Below are positions 52,161 to 61,312 of a DNA stretch of 64,000 nucleotides, in pieces. Every line of letters begins with the position of its first letter. The stretch's first letter is position 1. The stretch is from assembly GCF_027667425.1 (NCBI RefSeq), contig NZ_JAQEGR010000016.1, positions 1-64,000 of the forward strand, in the 5' to 3' direction. The notes below the pieces were generated by a model. The model was not told the DNA's origin. It searched no databases and worked only from the letters and a program-made list of their open reading frames with translations. Made by a program: the position numbers and the translations under genes. This DNA is from Fusicatenibacter saccharivorans (lineage in GTDB: Bacteria > Bacillota > Clostridia > Lachnospirales > Lachnospiraceae).

Positions 52161-55100
52161 ATGACTGATAAAAAATATACTCTCGGAATCGACATCGGTT
52201 CCACCACTGTTAAAATTGCGATCCTCGACGAAGAGAACCAGCTTCTCTTTGCCGATTACGAGCGCCATTTTGCAAACATTCAGGAAACCCTTGCCCACCT
52301 GCTCGGGGAAGCACACGAAAAGCTGGGCGAACTGACCTTGCAGCCGGTCATCACTGGTTCCGGCGGACTTGCTCTTGCCAACCACCTCGGCATCCCGTTC
52401 ACGCAGGAAGTTATCGCGGTTTCCACTTCGTTAAAAGCACTCGCTCCGCAGACCGACGTTGCCATCGAGCTCGGCGGTGAGGATGCCAAGATCATCTATT
52501 TTGAAGGCGGCAATGTGGAGCAGCGTATGAACGGTATCTGCGCCGGCGGCACCGGTTCGTTCATCGACCAGATGGCTTCTCTTCTGCAGACCGATGCAAC
52601 CGGACTCAACGAATACGCGAAGCATTACCAGGCGATTTATCCGATCGCAGCACGCTGCGGTGTATTCGCAAAAACCGATATCCAGCCGCTCATCAACGAC
52701 GGTGCAACAAAAGAGGATCTTTCCGCTTCCATTTTCCAGGCAGTTGTCAACCAGACCATTTCTGGTCTTGCCTGCGGTAAACCGATCCGCGGCCACGTTG
52801 CCTTTCTCGGCGGCCCGCTGCACTTCCTCTCGGAATTAAAGACAGCATTCGTCCGTACCTTAAAACTGGATGACGAGCATACAATCGTACCGGACAACTC
52901 CCACCTGTTTGCAGCCATCGGTTCTGCGATGAATGCAGACGGAAAAACCGAAATTTCCCTTCTCGCACTGAAAAAACGGCTCGAAGAGAAAGTTGCTATC
53001 GATTTTGAGGTTGCCCGTCTTGAGCCGCTGTTTAAAGATCAGGCCGAGTATGACGAATTTCTGGCGCGCCAGAGTGTCAACAACGTCGTGACCGCCGATC
53101 TTTCCACCTACGAAGGAAACTGCTATCTCGGTATTGATGCCGGTTCCACGACGACCAAAGCTGCTCTCGTCGGCGAAGATGGTGCTCTTCTCTATTCCTT
53201 CTACAGCAACAACCACGGAAATCCGCTCGGCACATCGATCCGCGCGATCCAGGAGATCTACTCCAAACTGCCGGATTCCGCACAGATCGCCTGGTCCTGT
53301 TCGACCGGTTACGGCGAGGCGCTCATCAAAGCTGCACTGATGCTGGACGAGGGTGAGGTAGAGACGATTTCCCATTATTACGCTGCCGCATTCTTCGATC
53401 CGGAAGTCGACTGTATTCTCGACATCGGCGGCCAGGATATGAAGTGCATCAAGATCAAAAACGGCACCGTAGACAGCGTACAGCTGAACGAGGCATGTTC
53501 CTCAGGCTGCGGTTCCTTCATCGAGACGTTCGCGCAGTCCCTGAACTACAGCGTGCAGGATTTCGCGCATGAGGCGCTGTTTGCAAAACACCCGATCGAT
53601 CTTGGTACCCGCTGTACCGTATTTATGAATTCCAAGGTAAAACAGGCGCAGAAAGAGGGCGCATCCGTCGCCGATATTTCTGCCGGACTTGCCTGCTCCG
53701 TTATTAAAAACGCATTATATAAGGTAATTAAAGTTTCGGATGCCACCGAGCTGGGACGCCACATCGTCGTACAGGGCGGTACATTCTACAACGACGCTGT
53801 TCTCCGAAGCTTTGAGCGGATCGCCAACTGCGAAGCCATCCGCCCGGACATCGCCGGCATCATGGGTGCGTTCGGTGCGGCGCTGATCGCAAGAGAGCGC
53901 TACTCCGCCGATCAGGAGACCACGATGCTCTCCATTGAAAAGATCAACGAGCTGAAATATTCGACCACGATGGCAAACTGTAAGGGATGTACGAACAGCT
54001 GCCGTCTGACCATCAACAAATTCTCCGGCGGCCGTCAGTACATCAGCGGAAACCGCTGCGAGCGCGGTATCGGAAAAGAGAAAAACAAAGATCATATTCC
54101 GAACCTGTTCGAATACAAATACAAACGGATCTTCGGCTACCAGCCGCTGCCGCAGGATGAAGCGATCCGCGGAGAGGTCGGCATTCCGAGAGTCCTCAAT
54201 ATGTTTGAGAATTATCCGTTCTGGTACACCTTCTTTACGCGGCTGAAATACCGCGTGGTACTCTCTCCGACCTCGAGCCGCAAGATCTACGAGCTCGGTA
54301 TTGAGTCGATTCCAAGTGAATCCGAGTGCTATCCGGCCAAACTGGCGCACGGCCATGTGACCTGGCTCTTACGCCACGGTGTGAAGTTCATCTTCTACCC
54401 GTGTATCCCGTACGAGCGCACCGAGTTCCCGGAAGCCATCAACCACTACAACTGCCCGATCGTTACCTCGTATGCGGAAAATATCAAAAACAACGTGGAC
54501 GAGCTGCAGGACGATTCCATTACGTTCCGCAATCCGTTCCTTGCGTTTACGAGTGAAAAGGTGCTTGCCGATGGTCTTGTCAAAGAGTTCTCCGGTCTGC
54601 CGGAGGATGAAGTCCGTGCTGCTGTTCATGCCGGATGGGAAGAGCTTGGCGCTGCAAGACGCGATATGCAGAAAAAAGGCGAGGAAACGCTTCAGTATAT
54701 GAAAGAAACCGGCCGCAGAGGCATCGTGCTTGCCGGCCGTCCGTACCACATCGATCCAGAAATCCATCACGGTATCCCGGATATGATCAACTCCTACGGA
54801 CTGTGCGTGCTGACGGAGGACTCTGTTTCCCATCTGGCACCGCTCGAGCGTCCGCTCCGTGTCAATGACCAGTGGATGTACCACACCCGTCTGTATGCAG
54901 CTGCAAACTATGTAAAGACACGCGACGATCTTGACCTGATTCAGCTGAACTCGTTCGGCTGCGGTCTCGACGCCGTTACCACCGATGAGGTTTATGAGAT
55001 TCTGACCAGAAGCGGCAAGATTTATACCTGCCTGAAGATTGATGAGGTCAACAACCTCGGCGCTGCCAGAATCCGTGTCCGCTCTCTGCTCGCTGCCCTC

Positions 55101-56414
55101 CGTGCACATGACCGGAAACAGGCGGTACGCGAGATTCTTCCGTCCTCGATCCAGAAACCGGTCTTCACGAAAGAAATGCGGAAAGACTACACCATCCTCT
55201 GCCCGCAGATGTCACCGATCCACTTCTCGATTCTGCAGCCGGCGTTCAACGCAGCCGGATACAATCTGGAAGTGCTTCCGAACGACAACAAAGAGGCGGT
55301 TGATGTCGGACTGAAATACGTTAACAACGATGCCTGCTATCCGTCTCTGATGGTAGTCGGACAGATTATGCAGGCGCTGCTCTCCGGCAAGTATGACCTG
55401 AACAAAGTGGCTGTCATCATGAGCCAGACCGGCGGCGGCTGCCGTGCTTCGAACTATATCGGATTTATCCGCCGTGCCCTGGAGAAAGCCGATATGACAC
55501 AGATTCCGGTAATCTCCATTAACTTAAGCGGTCTGGAAGAAAATCCGGGCTTTAAGATTACACCGGATCTTGCGATCCGTCTCTGCTATGCGGCAGAATT
55601 CGGCGATATCATGATGAAATGTATTTACCGGATGCGTCCTTATGAGCAGAAGAAGGGTACAACAGACCGGATTCACAAAAAATGGGAGAAAATCTGTATT
55701 GATTTCATTTCTTCCAAACACCTGAGCCATACCCGGTTTAAACAGATCTGCCGCACGATGATCCGCGACTTTGACCATATTCCGATTACGGACGAGAAAA
55801 AACCGCGTGTCGGTATTGTCGGCGAAATTCTGGTTAAGTTCCTTCCGGCGGCCAATAACCATCTGGCGGAGCTTCTCGAAAGCGAAGGCGCCGAGCCGGT
55901 TGTGCCGGATCTGATCGATTTCTTCTGCTATTGCTTCTACAATACGAATTTCAAGGTAGAGCACCTTGGATTCAAGAAGAGCTCTTCGATGCTCGGAAAT
56001 ACGGGCATTAAGCTGATCAACTGGCTGCGGAGCGCGGCAGTTGCAGAGTTCAAGAAGAGCGAACACTTTGATCCGCCGGCTGATGTACGGGATCTGGCGA
56101 AGTATGCTTCTCCGATTGTTTCCTGTGGTAACCAGACAGGTGAGGGATGGTTCCTGACAGGCGAGATGATGGAGCTGATCCACAGCGACGTTTACAATAT
56201 CGTCTGCATCCAGCCGTTTGCGTGCCTGCCGAATCATATTGTCGGTAAAGGTGTTATTAAAGCCATTCGCAAGGAGTATCCGAAGGCAAATATCGTGGCA
56301 GTTGACTACGATCCAGGCGCTTCGGAGGTTAACCAGCTGAACCGTATTAAGCTGATGCTTTCTACCGCGAACAAGAACCTGAAACAGGAACTTGACGGAG
56401 AGAAAAACGCGTAA
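52161..56414 (+). CDS. Giant 2-hydroxyacyl-CoA dehydratase activase-like protein
   Basis: 1417 residues. Two BadF/BadG/BcrA/BcrD-type ATPase domains in tandem: GIDIGSTTVKIAIL with ICAGGTGSFIDQMASLL (about 5-260), and GIDAGSTTTKAALV with NEACSSGCGSFIETFAQSL (about 320-580). The Cys residues in these loops would hold a shared 4Fe-4S cluster. A Cys-rich linker follows (NCKGCTNSCRLTINK), then a DUF2229 region, and a C-terminal half that resembles the dehydratase (HgdB) fold. Such long fusions are common in Clostridia, but their substrate is unknown. Single gene between its own promoter and terminator. Confidence 0.88.
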   Translation: MTDKKYTLGIDIGSTTVKIAILDEENQLLFADYERHFANIQETLAHLLGEAHEKLGELTLQPVITGSGGLALANHLGIPFTQEVIAVSTSLKALAPQTDVAIELGGEDAKIIYFEGGNVEQRMNGICAGGTGSFIDQMASLLQTDATGLNEYAKHYQAIYPIAARCGVFAKTDIQPLINDGATKEDLSASIFQAVVNQTISGLACGKPIRGHVAFLGGPLHFLSELKTAFVRTLKLDDEHTIVPDNSHLFAAIGSAMNADGKTEISLLALKKRLEEKVAIDFEVARLEPLFKDQAEYDEFLARQSVNNVVTADLSTYEGNCYLGIDAGSTTTKAALVGEDGALLYSFYSNNHGNPLGTSIRAIQEIYSKLPDSAQIAWSCSTGYGEALIKAALMLDEGEVETISHYYAAAFFDPEVDCILDIGGQDMKCIKIKNGTVDSVQLNEACSSGCGSFIETFAQSLNYSVQDFAHEALFAKHPIDLGTRCTVFMNSKVKQAQKEGASVADISAGLACSVIKNALYKVIKVSDATELGRHIVVQGGTFYNDAVLRSFERIANCEAIRPDIAGIMGAFGAALIARERYSADQETTMLSIEKINELKYSTTMANCKGCTNSCRLTINKFSGGRQYISGNRCERGIGKEKNKDHIPNLFEYKYKRIFGYQPLPQDEAIRGEVGIPRVLNMFENYPFWYTFFTRLKYRVVLSPTSSRKIYELGIESIPSESECYPAKLAHGHVTWLLRHGVKFIFYPCIPYERTEFPEAINHYNCPIVTSYAENIKNNVDELQDDSITFRNPFLAFTSEKVLADGLVKEFSGLPEDEVRAAVHAGWEELGAARRDMQKKGEETLQYMKETGRRGIVLAGRPYHIDPEIHHGIPDMINSYGLCVLTEDSVSHLAPLERPLRVNDQWMYHTRLYAAANYVKTRDDLDLIQLNSFGCGLDAVTTDEVYEILTRSGKIYTCLKIDEVNNLGAARIRVRSLLAALRAHDRKQAVREILPSSIQKPVFTKEMRKDYTILCPQMSPIHFSILQPAFNAAGYNLEVLPNDNKEAVDVGLKYVNNDACYPSLMVVGQIMQALLSGKYDLNKVAVIMSQTGGGCRASNYIGFIRRALEKADMTQIPVISINLSGLEENPGFKITPDLAIRLCYAAEFGDIMMKCIYRMRPYEQKKGTTDRIHKKWEKICIDFISSKHLSHTRFKQICRTMIRDFDHIPITDEKKPRVGIVGEILVKFLPAANNHLAELLESEGAEPVVPDLIDFFCYCFYNTNFKVEHLGFKKSSSMLGNTGIKLINWLRSAAVAEFKKSEHFDPPADVRDLAKYASPIVSCGNQTGEGWFLTGEMMELIHSDVYNIVCIQPFACLPNHIVGKGVIKAIRKEYPKANIVAVDYDPGASEVNQLNRIKLMLSTANKNLKQELDGEKNA

Positions 56415-56442
56415 AAAATTACATAATCCTTTTTCATTTCAA

Positions 56443-56490
56443 AAGACCCCAGTCGGAAAACAGTTTTTCATGTTTTCCGACCGGGGTCTT
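56443..56490. terminator. Bidirectional terminator
   Basis: AAGACCCC-A-GTCGGAAAACA pairs with TGTTTTCCGAC-C-GGGGTCTT, between the activase and the convergent flippase gene. Confidence 0.9.
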
Positions 56491-56518
56491 CTTTGTTAAG
56501 GTGTATCTTCTGTTTTTA

Positions 56519-58141
56519 TCAGTAAATCCGCAGGATACGGAGAACTTTTACCAGTTTGGTTCCCATTGGCATGCGGCGCATTTCGGCTTCGGTTGTGCCG
56601 GTTACGACTACGAAAGCAATCAGGTATACCACGATTGCGATCAGAATTGCGGCCAGCATACTGATCGACGGGCGTTTTGTGATGGCGAACAGGCCATAAT
56701 AAACAACCCAGGTTACAACACCCATGATGGCAGCGGCGATCAATGGTTTTACATACGTGTTTTTGAACTCATTGCGGAAGTTCAGGTGCTTGCGGATCGA
56801 AAGGTTATTCAATACACACATGCTAAGGGAGAACAGAATTCCCGCAAAGACGACAGCATAAATGTTTGTCTTTGGGAAAACTGCAAGGATCAGCGCCAGA
56901 ACGATAAGATCCATCCCAAGGGAAATTGCCGCATTGTGCAGGGCTTTCTTCTGCTGCCCGATCGACTGCAGTACACTGTTGGTAATGGTGGACAGTGCAG
57001 AAAAGACAACCGATACGGCACCCATCATCAGCAGTTTGCCGGAAAGGCTTGAGCTTGACGGGAACAGAACGCCTGTAATCGGGAATGCCAGAACTCCAAG
57101 GCCGACGGCAGCCGGAATGGAGATGAACATGGTCAGGCGGATCGTTTCCAGAATTTTGTCGTTTGCCTCGTCGAGGTCACCGGTTGCGTAGCAGGAAGAC
57201 ACCTCCGGCATCATCGCAGATGCGGATGCGCTTGCCATGGCAAGCGGGACGTTAATCAGCGTAACGTAATAGTTGGAAAACTCGCCGTATGCAGCGTTCA
57301 GCGCTTTCTGGTTTTCGCCGTGCCATCCGAGGATGGTAAAGAACAGATAGTTGTCCAGGTAAGCGTTACAGTTATAAATAAAGGTCGTGAAGATGACCGG
57401 TGTTACCATCAGAAAGAGTACCTGAAAGATTTCGCGGTAGGATTCTTCGCGGTGGCGTGTGTCTTTGGCTGCTTTTCGCAGAATGCTTTTCCGGTTTACC
57501 CCGTAAACGAGCAGCATAAAGCAAAGGCCTGCCAGCACACCGGCTCCCGTTCCGAGGGTTCCGCCGGCAGCACCGAATTTCGCACGCTCGGTGTCATTTG
57601 TCGCAAACTGCTGGATAAAGAACCAGGCTGCACCGATACTGAAAGCAGCGTTGAATATCTGCTCGATGATCTGTGAAATCGAAGTCGGCATCATCGTGCT
57701 GTGGGCCTGGAAATAGCCGCGCAGGACGCCGAGAATCGCCGAGAAGAAGATGGTCGGTGCCAGTACGCGCAGGGCCAGGATGGCATTCTGCTGGTTATAT
57801 GGCAGAAGGAATTTTCCGCCGAAAAACGCCACCAGTGCAGCGATTCCTCCCACGATTACGGCATAAAGGAGGGCTCCGCGGAAAACGCGGTGTGCGTTCC
57901 GGTACTCTTTTAATGCTAGGCGTTCGGATACGATTTTCGATACTGCCATCGGAATACTGTAGGACGAGATCAGCAGCAGGATCGTATACAGATTGCTCGC
58001 TGTACTGTAATAACCAAGTCCCTCATTTCCGATGGTTTCGCCGAGCGGCGACCGGTATAAAAGACCGATCACACGCGAGATAATCGTTGCAGCCATCAAG
58101 ATAGAAGTATTTCTCAGTAACGTATTTTTCTTTTTACTCAT
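56519..58141 (-). CDS. Polysaccharide/lipid flippase (SpoVB/YtgP-MurJ-like)
   Basis: 540 residues, about 14 membrane segments, MVF superfamily. Starts LLRNTSILMAATIISRVIGL then LYRSPLGETIGNEGLGYY, typical of the SpoVB/YtgP group, which move lipid-linked cell-wall precursors. A specific role (lipid II flipping or spore cortex) cannot be decided. Its ATG overlaps the ung stop (ATGA). Confidence 0.85.
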   Translation of the reverse strand: MSKKKNTLLRNTSILMAATIISRVIGLLYRSPLGETIGNEGLGYYSTASNLYTILLLISSYSIPMAVSKIVSERLALKEYRNAHRVFRGALLYAVIVGGIAALVAFFGGKFLLPYNQQNAILALRVLAPTIFFSAILGVLRGYFQAHSTMMPTSISQIIEQIFNAAFSIGAAWFFIQQFATNDTERAKFGAAGGTLGTGAGVLAGLCFMLLVYGVNRKSILRKAAKDTRHREESYREIFQVLFLMVTPVIFTTFIYNCNAYLDNYLFFTILGWHGENQKALNAAYGEFSNYYVTLINVPLAMASASASAMMPEVSSCYATGDLDEANDKILETIRLTMFISIPAAVGLGVLAFPITGVLFPSSSSLSGKLLMMGAVSVVFSALSTITNSVLQSIGQQKKALHNAAISLGMDLIVLALILAVFPKTNIYAVVFAGILFSLSMCVLNNLSIRKHLNFRNEFKNTYVKPLIAAAIMGVVTWVVYYGLFAITKRPSISMLAAILIAIVVYLIAFVVVTGTTEAEMRRMPMGTKLVKVLRILRIY

Positions 58142-58830
58142 TCTTTCGCTCCCCGGATTACATTTTCGATCTGCCAGTCAATCGGCGCAAGACCGTTTTC
58201 TTCCAGATATTCGTTCGTTCTGGAAAACGGATGGCTGCCGAAAAATCCGCGGTATGCAGAGAGCGGGCTCGGATGAGCGGACATCAGCACCAGATGTTTT
58301 GGATTGTGGATCATCTCTTTTTTGCGCTGTGCGGGACGTCCCCAGAGGATGAAGACCATCGGGCGGTCCTGCCCGGCGAGCACTTTGATTGCCGCGTCCG
58401 TGAACTGCTCCCAGCCGATTTCCTTGTGGGAATTTGCCTGATGCGCACGCACAGTCAGCACCGTGTTCAGCATCAGAACACCCTGCCGTGCCCATTTTTC
58501 GAGATAGCCGTTGTTCGGGATGTAGCATCCCAGATCGTCTTCGAGTTCCTTATAAATGTTGACCAGGGACGGCGGAATGTCTACTTCCGGTTTTACAGAA
58601 AAGCAGAGTCCGTGTGCCTGTCCCGGCTCGTGGTACGGGTCCTGGCCTAAGATGACTACTTTTACCTGCTCAAGTGGGGTAAAGTGGAACGCATTGAAAA
58701 TATCATCAGCCGGCGGGTAAATCGTGTGGGTTTTGTACTCCGCTCCCACCGTCTGAAACAGTTTTTTATAATAATCTTTGGAGAATTCTCCTTTCAGGGC
58801 ATTGGCCCAGCTTCCGCTAAGAGGCGGCAT
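58138..58830 (-). CDS. ung: Uracil-DNA glycosylase
   Basis: 230 residues, family 1. Visible: VVILGQDPYHEPGQAHGLCFS with the catalytic Asp, VLMLNTVLTVRAHQANSH, and the Leu-loop HPSPLSAYRGFFGSHPFS. It removes uracil from DNA. ATG 58828-58830 has GGGAG upstream; the longer frame overlaps hisF. It is in an apparent hisH-hisF-ung-flippase operon. Confidence 0.96.
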   Translation of the reverse strand: MPPLSGSWANALKGEFSKDYYKKLFQTVGAEYKTHTIYPPADDIFNAFHFTPLEQVKVVILGQDPYHEPGQAHGLCFSVKPEVDIPPSLVNIYKELEDDLGCYIPNNGYLEKWARQGVLMLNTVLTVRAHQANSHKEIGWEQFTDAAIKVLAGQDRPMVFILWGRPAQRKKEMIHNPKHLVLMSAHPSPLSAYRGFFGSHPFSRTNEYLEENGLAPIDWQIENVIRGAKE

Positions 58831-58849
58831 ATCGTTTTCTCCCTTCCTT

Positions 58850-59611
58850 TTACAGGCGGACCGGCACATTGCGGCCTGCCAGATATTCTTTGACTTCACG
58901 AATTTCCAGTTCTTTGTAGTGGAACAGAGATGCGGCAAGTGCAGCATCGGCTTTTCCTTCGGTTAAGGCATCATAAAAATGCTCCAGCGTTCCTGCGCCG
59001 CCGGATGCGATGACCGGGATGCCGACGCTCTCTGCGATCGTTCTTGTCAGCTCGATATCGTATCCCGCCTTTGTTCCGTCGCAGTCCATGCTGGTGAGCA
59101 GGATTTCTCCGGCGCCAAGGCTTTCTGCTTTTTTTGCCCACGCAACGGCATCGATGCCGACATCGATGCGGCCGCCGTTTTTATAGATATTCCAGCCGCT
59201 TCCCTCCGCTCTTTTCTTGGCGTCGATCGCAACGACCACGCACTGGCTGCCGAATTTCTGTGCCGCGTCGTGGATGAGCTGCGGATTGTTGATGGCAGAG
59301 GAGTTGATCGAGATTTTATCGGCTCCTTCGCGGAGCAGCATCTTGAAATCATCCACGGTACGGATTCCGCCGCCGACGGTGAACGGGATAAAAACGTTTG
59401 CTGCTACTTTGCGCACCATATCAACAACAGTTCCTCTCTGATCGGAGGAGGCCGTGATATCAAGAAAAACAACCTCATCGGCTCCTGCCTTGTCGTACGC
59501 TTTTGCGATCTCCACCGGGTCGCCGGCATCTTTTAAATCGACGAAATTAACACCTTTTACGACTCTTCCGTTTTTTACATCCAGGCATGGGATAATTCGT
59601 TTTGTAAACAT
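58850..59611 (-). CDS. hisF: Imidazole glycerol phosphate synthase cyclase subunit
   Basis: 253 residues, TIM barrel. Asp in RIIPCLDVKNGRVVKGVNF and TSMDCDGTKAGYD are the catalytic acids; phosphate sites GGGIRT and ASGGAGTLEHF are visible. With HisH it makes IGP and AICAR in histidine synthesis. Starts three bases after hisH. Confidence 0.97.
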   Translation of the reverse strand: MFTKRIIPCLDVKNGRVVKGVNFVDLKDAGDPVEIAKAYDKAGADEVVFLDITASSDQRGTVVDMVRKVAANVFIPFTVGGGIRTVDDFKMLLREGADKISINSSAINNPQLIHDAAQKFGSQCVVVAIDAKKRAEGSGWNIYKNGGRIDVGIDAVAWAKKAESLGAGEILLTSMDCDGTKAGYDIELTRTIAESVGIPVIASGGAGTLEHFYDALTEGKADAALAASLFHYKELEIREVKEYLAGRNVPVRL

Positions 59612-59614
59612 CCG

Positions 59615-60232
59615 TCAGTCCTCCTCTCCAATTTCCGCAAAGTTTTTCAGAATGGCAAGCCCAAGATCTGAGCTCTTTTCCGGGTGGAACTGGCAGGCGA
59701 ACAGATTTCCTTTTTCCACAGATGCATGGATGTGTGTACTGTACTCTGTCGTTGCTTTTACAATTTCCTCCTCTTCTGCTTTCAGATAGTAGGAGTGGAC
59801 AAAGTAAACATACGATTCCTGCGGGATGCCTTTGAATAAGCGTCCACCGTTCTGCAGATGGATGGAATTCCAGCCCATGTGCGGAATCTTTAAGCCCTCT
59901 TTGTCCGGAATCCGGAGAATTTCTCCTTTTAACAGGCCAAGGCCTGCAACGCCCGGGCTCTCTTCGCTGCGTTCAAACAGGATCTGAAGTCCGAGGCAGA
60001 TTCCAAGAAACGGAGTCCCTTTTTCTACGATTTCATGAATAACCGGTACCAGATGATAGCGGTTCAGATTTTCCATCGCATCTCCAAAGCTGCCGACACC
60101 CGGCAGAACGACGTGATCTGCGCGTTTTAACACGTCTGGATCCCTGGTCAGTACAACCTCTTTTCCAAGGCTTTGAAAGACTTTTTCCACGCTTTTTATA
60201 TTTCCGGCATCATAGTCGATCAGTGCAATCAT
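59615..60232 (-). CDS. hisH: Imidazole glycerol phosphate synthase glutaminase subunit
   Basis: 205 residues, class I glutamine amidotransferase. Nucleophile Cys in PFLGICLGLQILF; His/Glu pair near the end in CQFHPEKSSDLG. It supplies ammonia to HisF. The remaining his genes are absent from the window, so the pathway is split. Confidence 0.96.
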   Translation of the reverse strand: MIALIDYDAGNIKSVEKVFQSLGKEVVLTRDPDVLKRADHVVLPGVGSFGDAMENLNRYHLVPVIHEIVEKGTPFLGICLGLQILFERSEESPGVAGLGLLKGEILRIPDKEGLKIPHMGWNSIHLQNGGRLFKGIPQESYVYFVHSYYLKAEEEEIVKATTEYSTHIHASVEKGNLFACQFHPEKSSDLGLAILKNFAEIGEED

Positions 60233-60266
60233 AGGTGGGTCCTCCTCGTTTGTTATTTCAGTCCAC

Positions 60267-60285
60267 GCCCCCTGTCATTGGGGGC
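60267..60285. other. Hairpin in the hisH leader
   Basis: GCCCCC-N7-GGGGGC, about 35 bases before the hisH ATG. No T run; it may influence translation or attenuation. Confidence 0.4.
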
Positions 60286-60318
60286 ATCTCTGCTGTTCTT
60301 TTGCAAACAGTACACTTC

Positions 60319-60347
60319 ATTCTAACATACCGTTTTCTAAAATTCAA
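60319..60347 (-). promoter_or_regulatory. hisH-hisF promoter
   Basis: Minus strand TTGAAT, 17 bases, TAGAAT. Confidence 0.65.
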
Positions 60348-60429
60348 ATTTTGAAGGTTATAAAATTATACAAAAATGCAGAAATTCTTAAGATTTCTTT
60401 TACTCCCGCTCCTTTCTTTCTTTTTATAC

Positions 60430-60458
60430 TGGACAAATGGCGGGCATCACGCTACAAT
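60430..60458 (+). promoter_or_regulatory. Promoter of the small exporter gene
   Basis: TGGACA, 17 bases, TACAAT, about 50 bases before the ATG. Confidence 0.7.
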
Positions 60459-60510
60459 AAGAGCGTTGCACTAAGAAACGATAACATTTTGTGAAAAACG
60501 AGAGGTGTAT

Positions 60511-60990
60511 ATGATTACCAAATATCTGATTGTATTTTTGATTTCCATGGTTCCGCTCATCGAGCTGCGTGGTGCGATTCCGTACGCGGTAGCTTTCCAT
60601 ATTCCGACGCTTCCGGCCTATCTGATCGCCGTCATCGGAAATATGCTTCCGGTTCCGATTATTTTCCTGTTCGCTCGAAAGGTTCTTGTCTTGGGATGTG
60701 ATAAAAAGTATATCGGAAAATTCTTCACCTGGTGTCTGGAAAAAGGCGAAAAAGGCGGGGAAAAACTGAAAGCAAAAGCCGGTCGCGGACTTCCGCTCGC
60801 CCTGCTGCTCTTCGTCGGCATCCCGCTCCCGGGAACCGGCGCATGGACCGGCACACTGGCCGCAAGTATCCTCGATATGGACTTTAAGACCAGCGTTCTC
60901 GCCGTCATGGGCGGTGTTCTCCTCGCAAGCGTCATCATGCTGCTTGCAAGTTCCGGCGTATTCGGGGCAATTGGAGCGCTTCTGACGTAA
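60511..60990 (+). CDS. COG2426-type small multidrug export protein
   Basis: 159 residues with about four hydrophobic segments. Start SMVPLIELRGAIPYAVAF and GIPLPGTGAWTGTLAA are characteristic. Members are annotated as small multidrug exporters on weak evidence; the transported compound is unknown. ATG 60511 has GAGAGG five bases upstream; a GTG at 60505 lies inside that site. Confidence 0.85.
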   Translation: MITKYLIVFLISMVPLIELRGAIPYAVAFHIPTLPAYLIAVIGNMLPVPIIFLFARKVLVLGCDKKYIGKFFTWCLEKGEKGGEKLKAKAGRGLPLALLLFVGIPLPGTGAWTGTLAASILDMDFKTSVLAVMGGVLLASVIMLLASSGVFGAIGALLT

Positions 60991-61029
60991 ACGGCTCTGA
61001 TTCCGTTTCAATTCCATAAAATTTGGCTT

Positions 61030-61073
61030 ACAGCCGCACAGATTTGTTTTTCCGATCTGTGCGGCTGTTTTTG
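61030..61073 (+). terminator. Terminator of the small exporter gene
   Basis: ACAGCCGCACAGAT pairs with ATCTGTGCGGCTGT (perfect, 14 bases), followed by TTTTTG. Confidence 0.9.
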
Positions 61074-61185
61074 TATAACTTTTTTCTAACAGAAATTTTC
61101 CCTGCTGTTTCCTGTTCACGTTTTTCCGGATCGAATTCTGTTTCTTTTCTTCCAGTATTTTCTTGTGCTATTTTCATTTTTTCTC

Positions 61186-61214
61186 TTGAACATTCGTTCG
61201 ATTTATGTTACACT
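61186..61214 (+). promoter_or_regulatory. Promoter of the radical-SAM repair operon
   Basis: TTGAAC, 17 bases, TACACT. The start point would be near 61221, giving a leader of about 90 bases. Confidence 0.75.
61188..61199. promoter_or_regulatory. LexA/DinR-type SOS box 1
   Basis: GAAC-ATTC-GTTC, the GAAC-N4-GTTC pattern of Gram-positive LexA sites, overlapping the -35 element of the promoter at 61186. Confidence 0.8.
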
Positions 61215-61223
61215 TTCTTTATC

Positions 61224-61235
61224 GAACAGTTGTTC
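61224..61235. promoter_or_regulatory. LexA/DinR-type SOS box 2
   Basis: CGAAC-AGTT-GTTCT, the second GAAC-N4-GTTC site, 36 bases from the first and just past the predicted start point. Confidence 0.8.
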
Positions 61236-61312
61236 TTTTTGTAAAATACCTGTTATCTTATTGTTTTACTTTTATTCGTATTCATTTGGACATAGAAAGG
61301 AATTTTTCTGCC

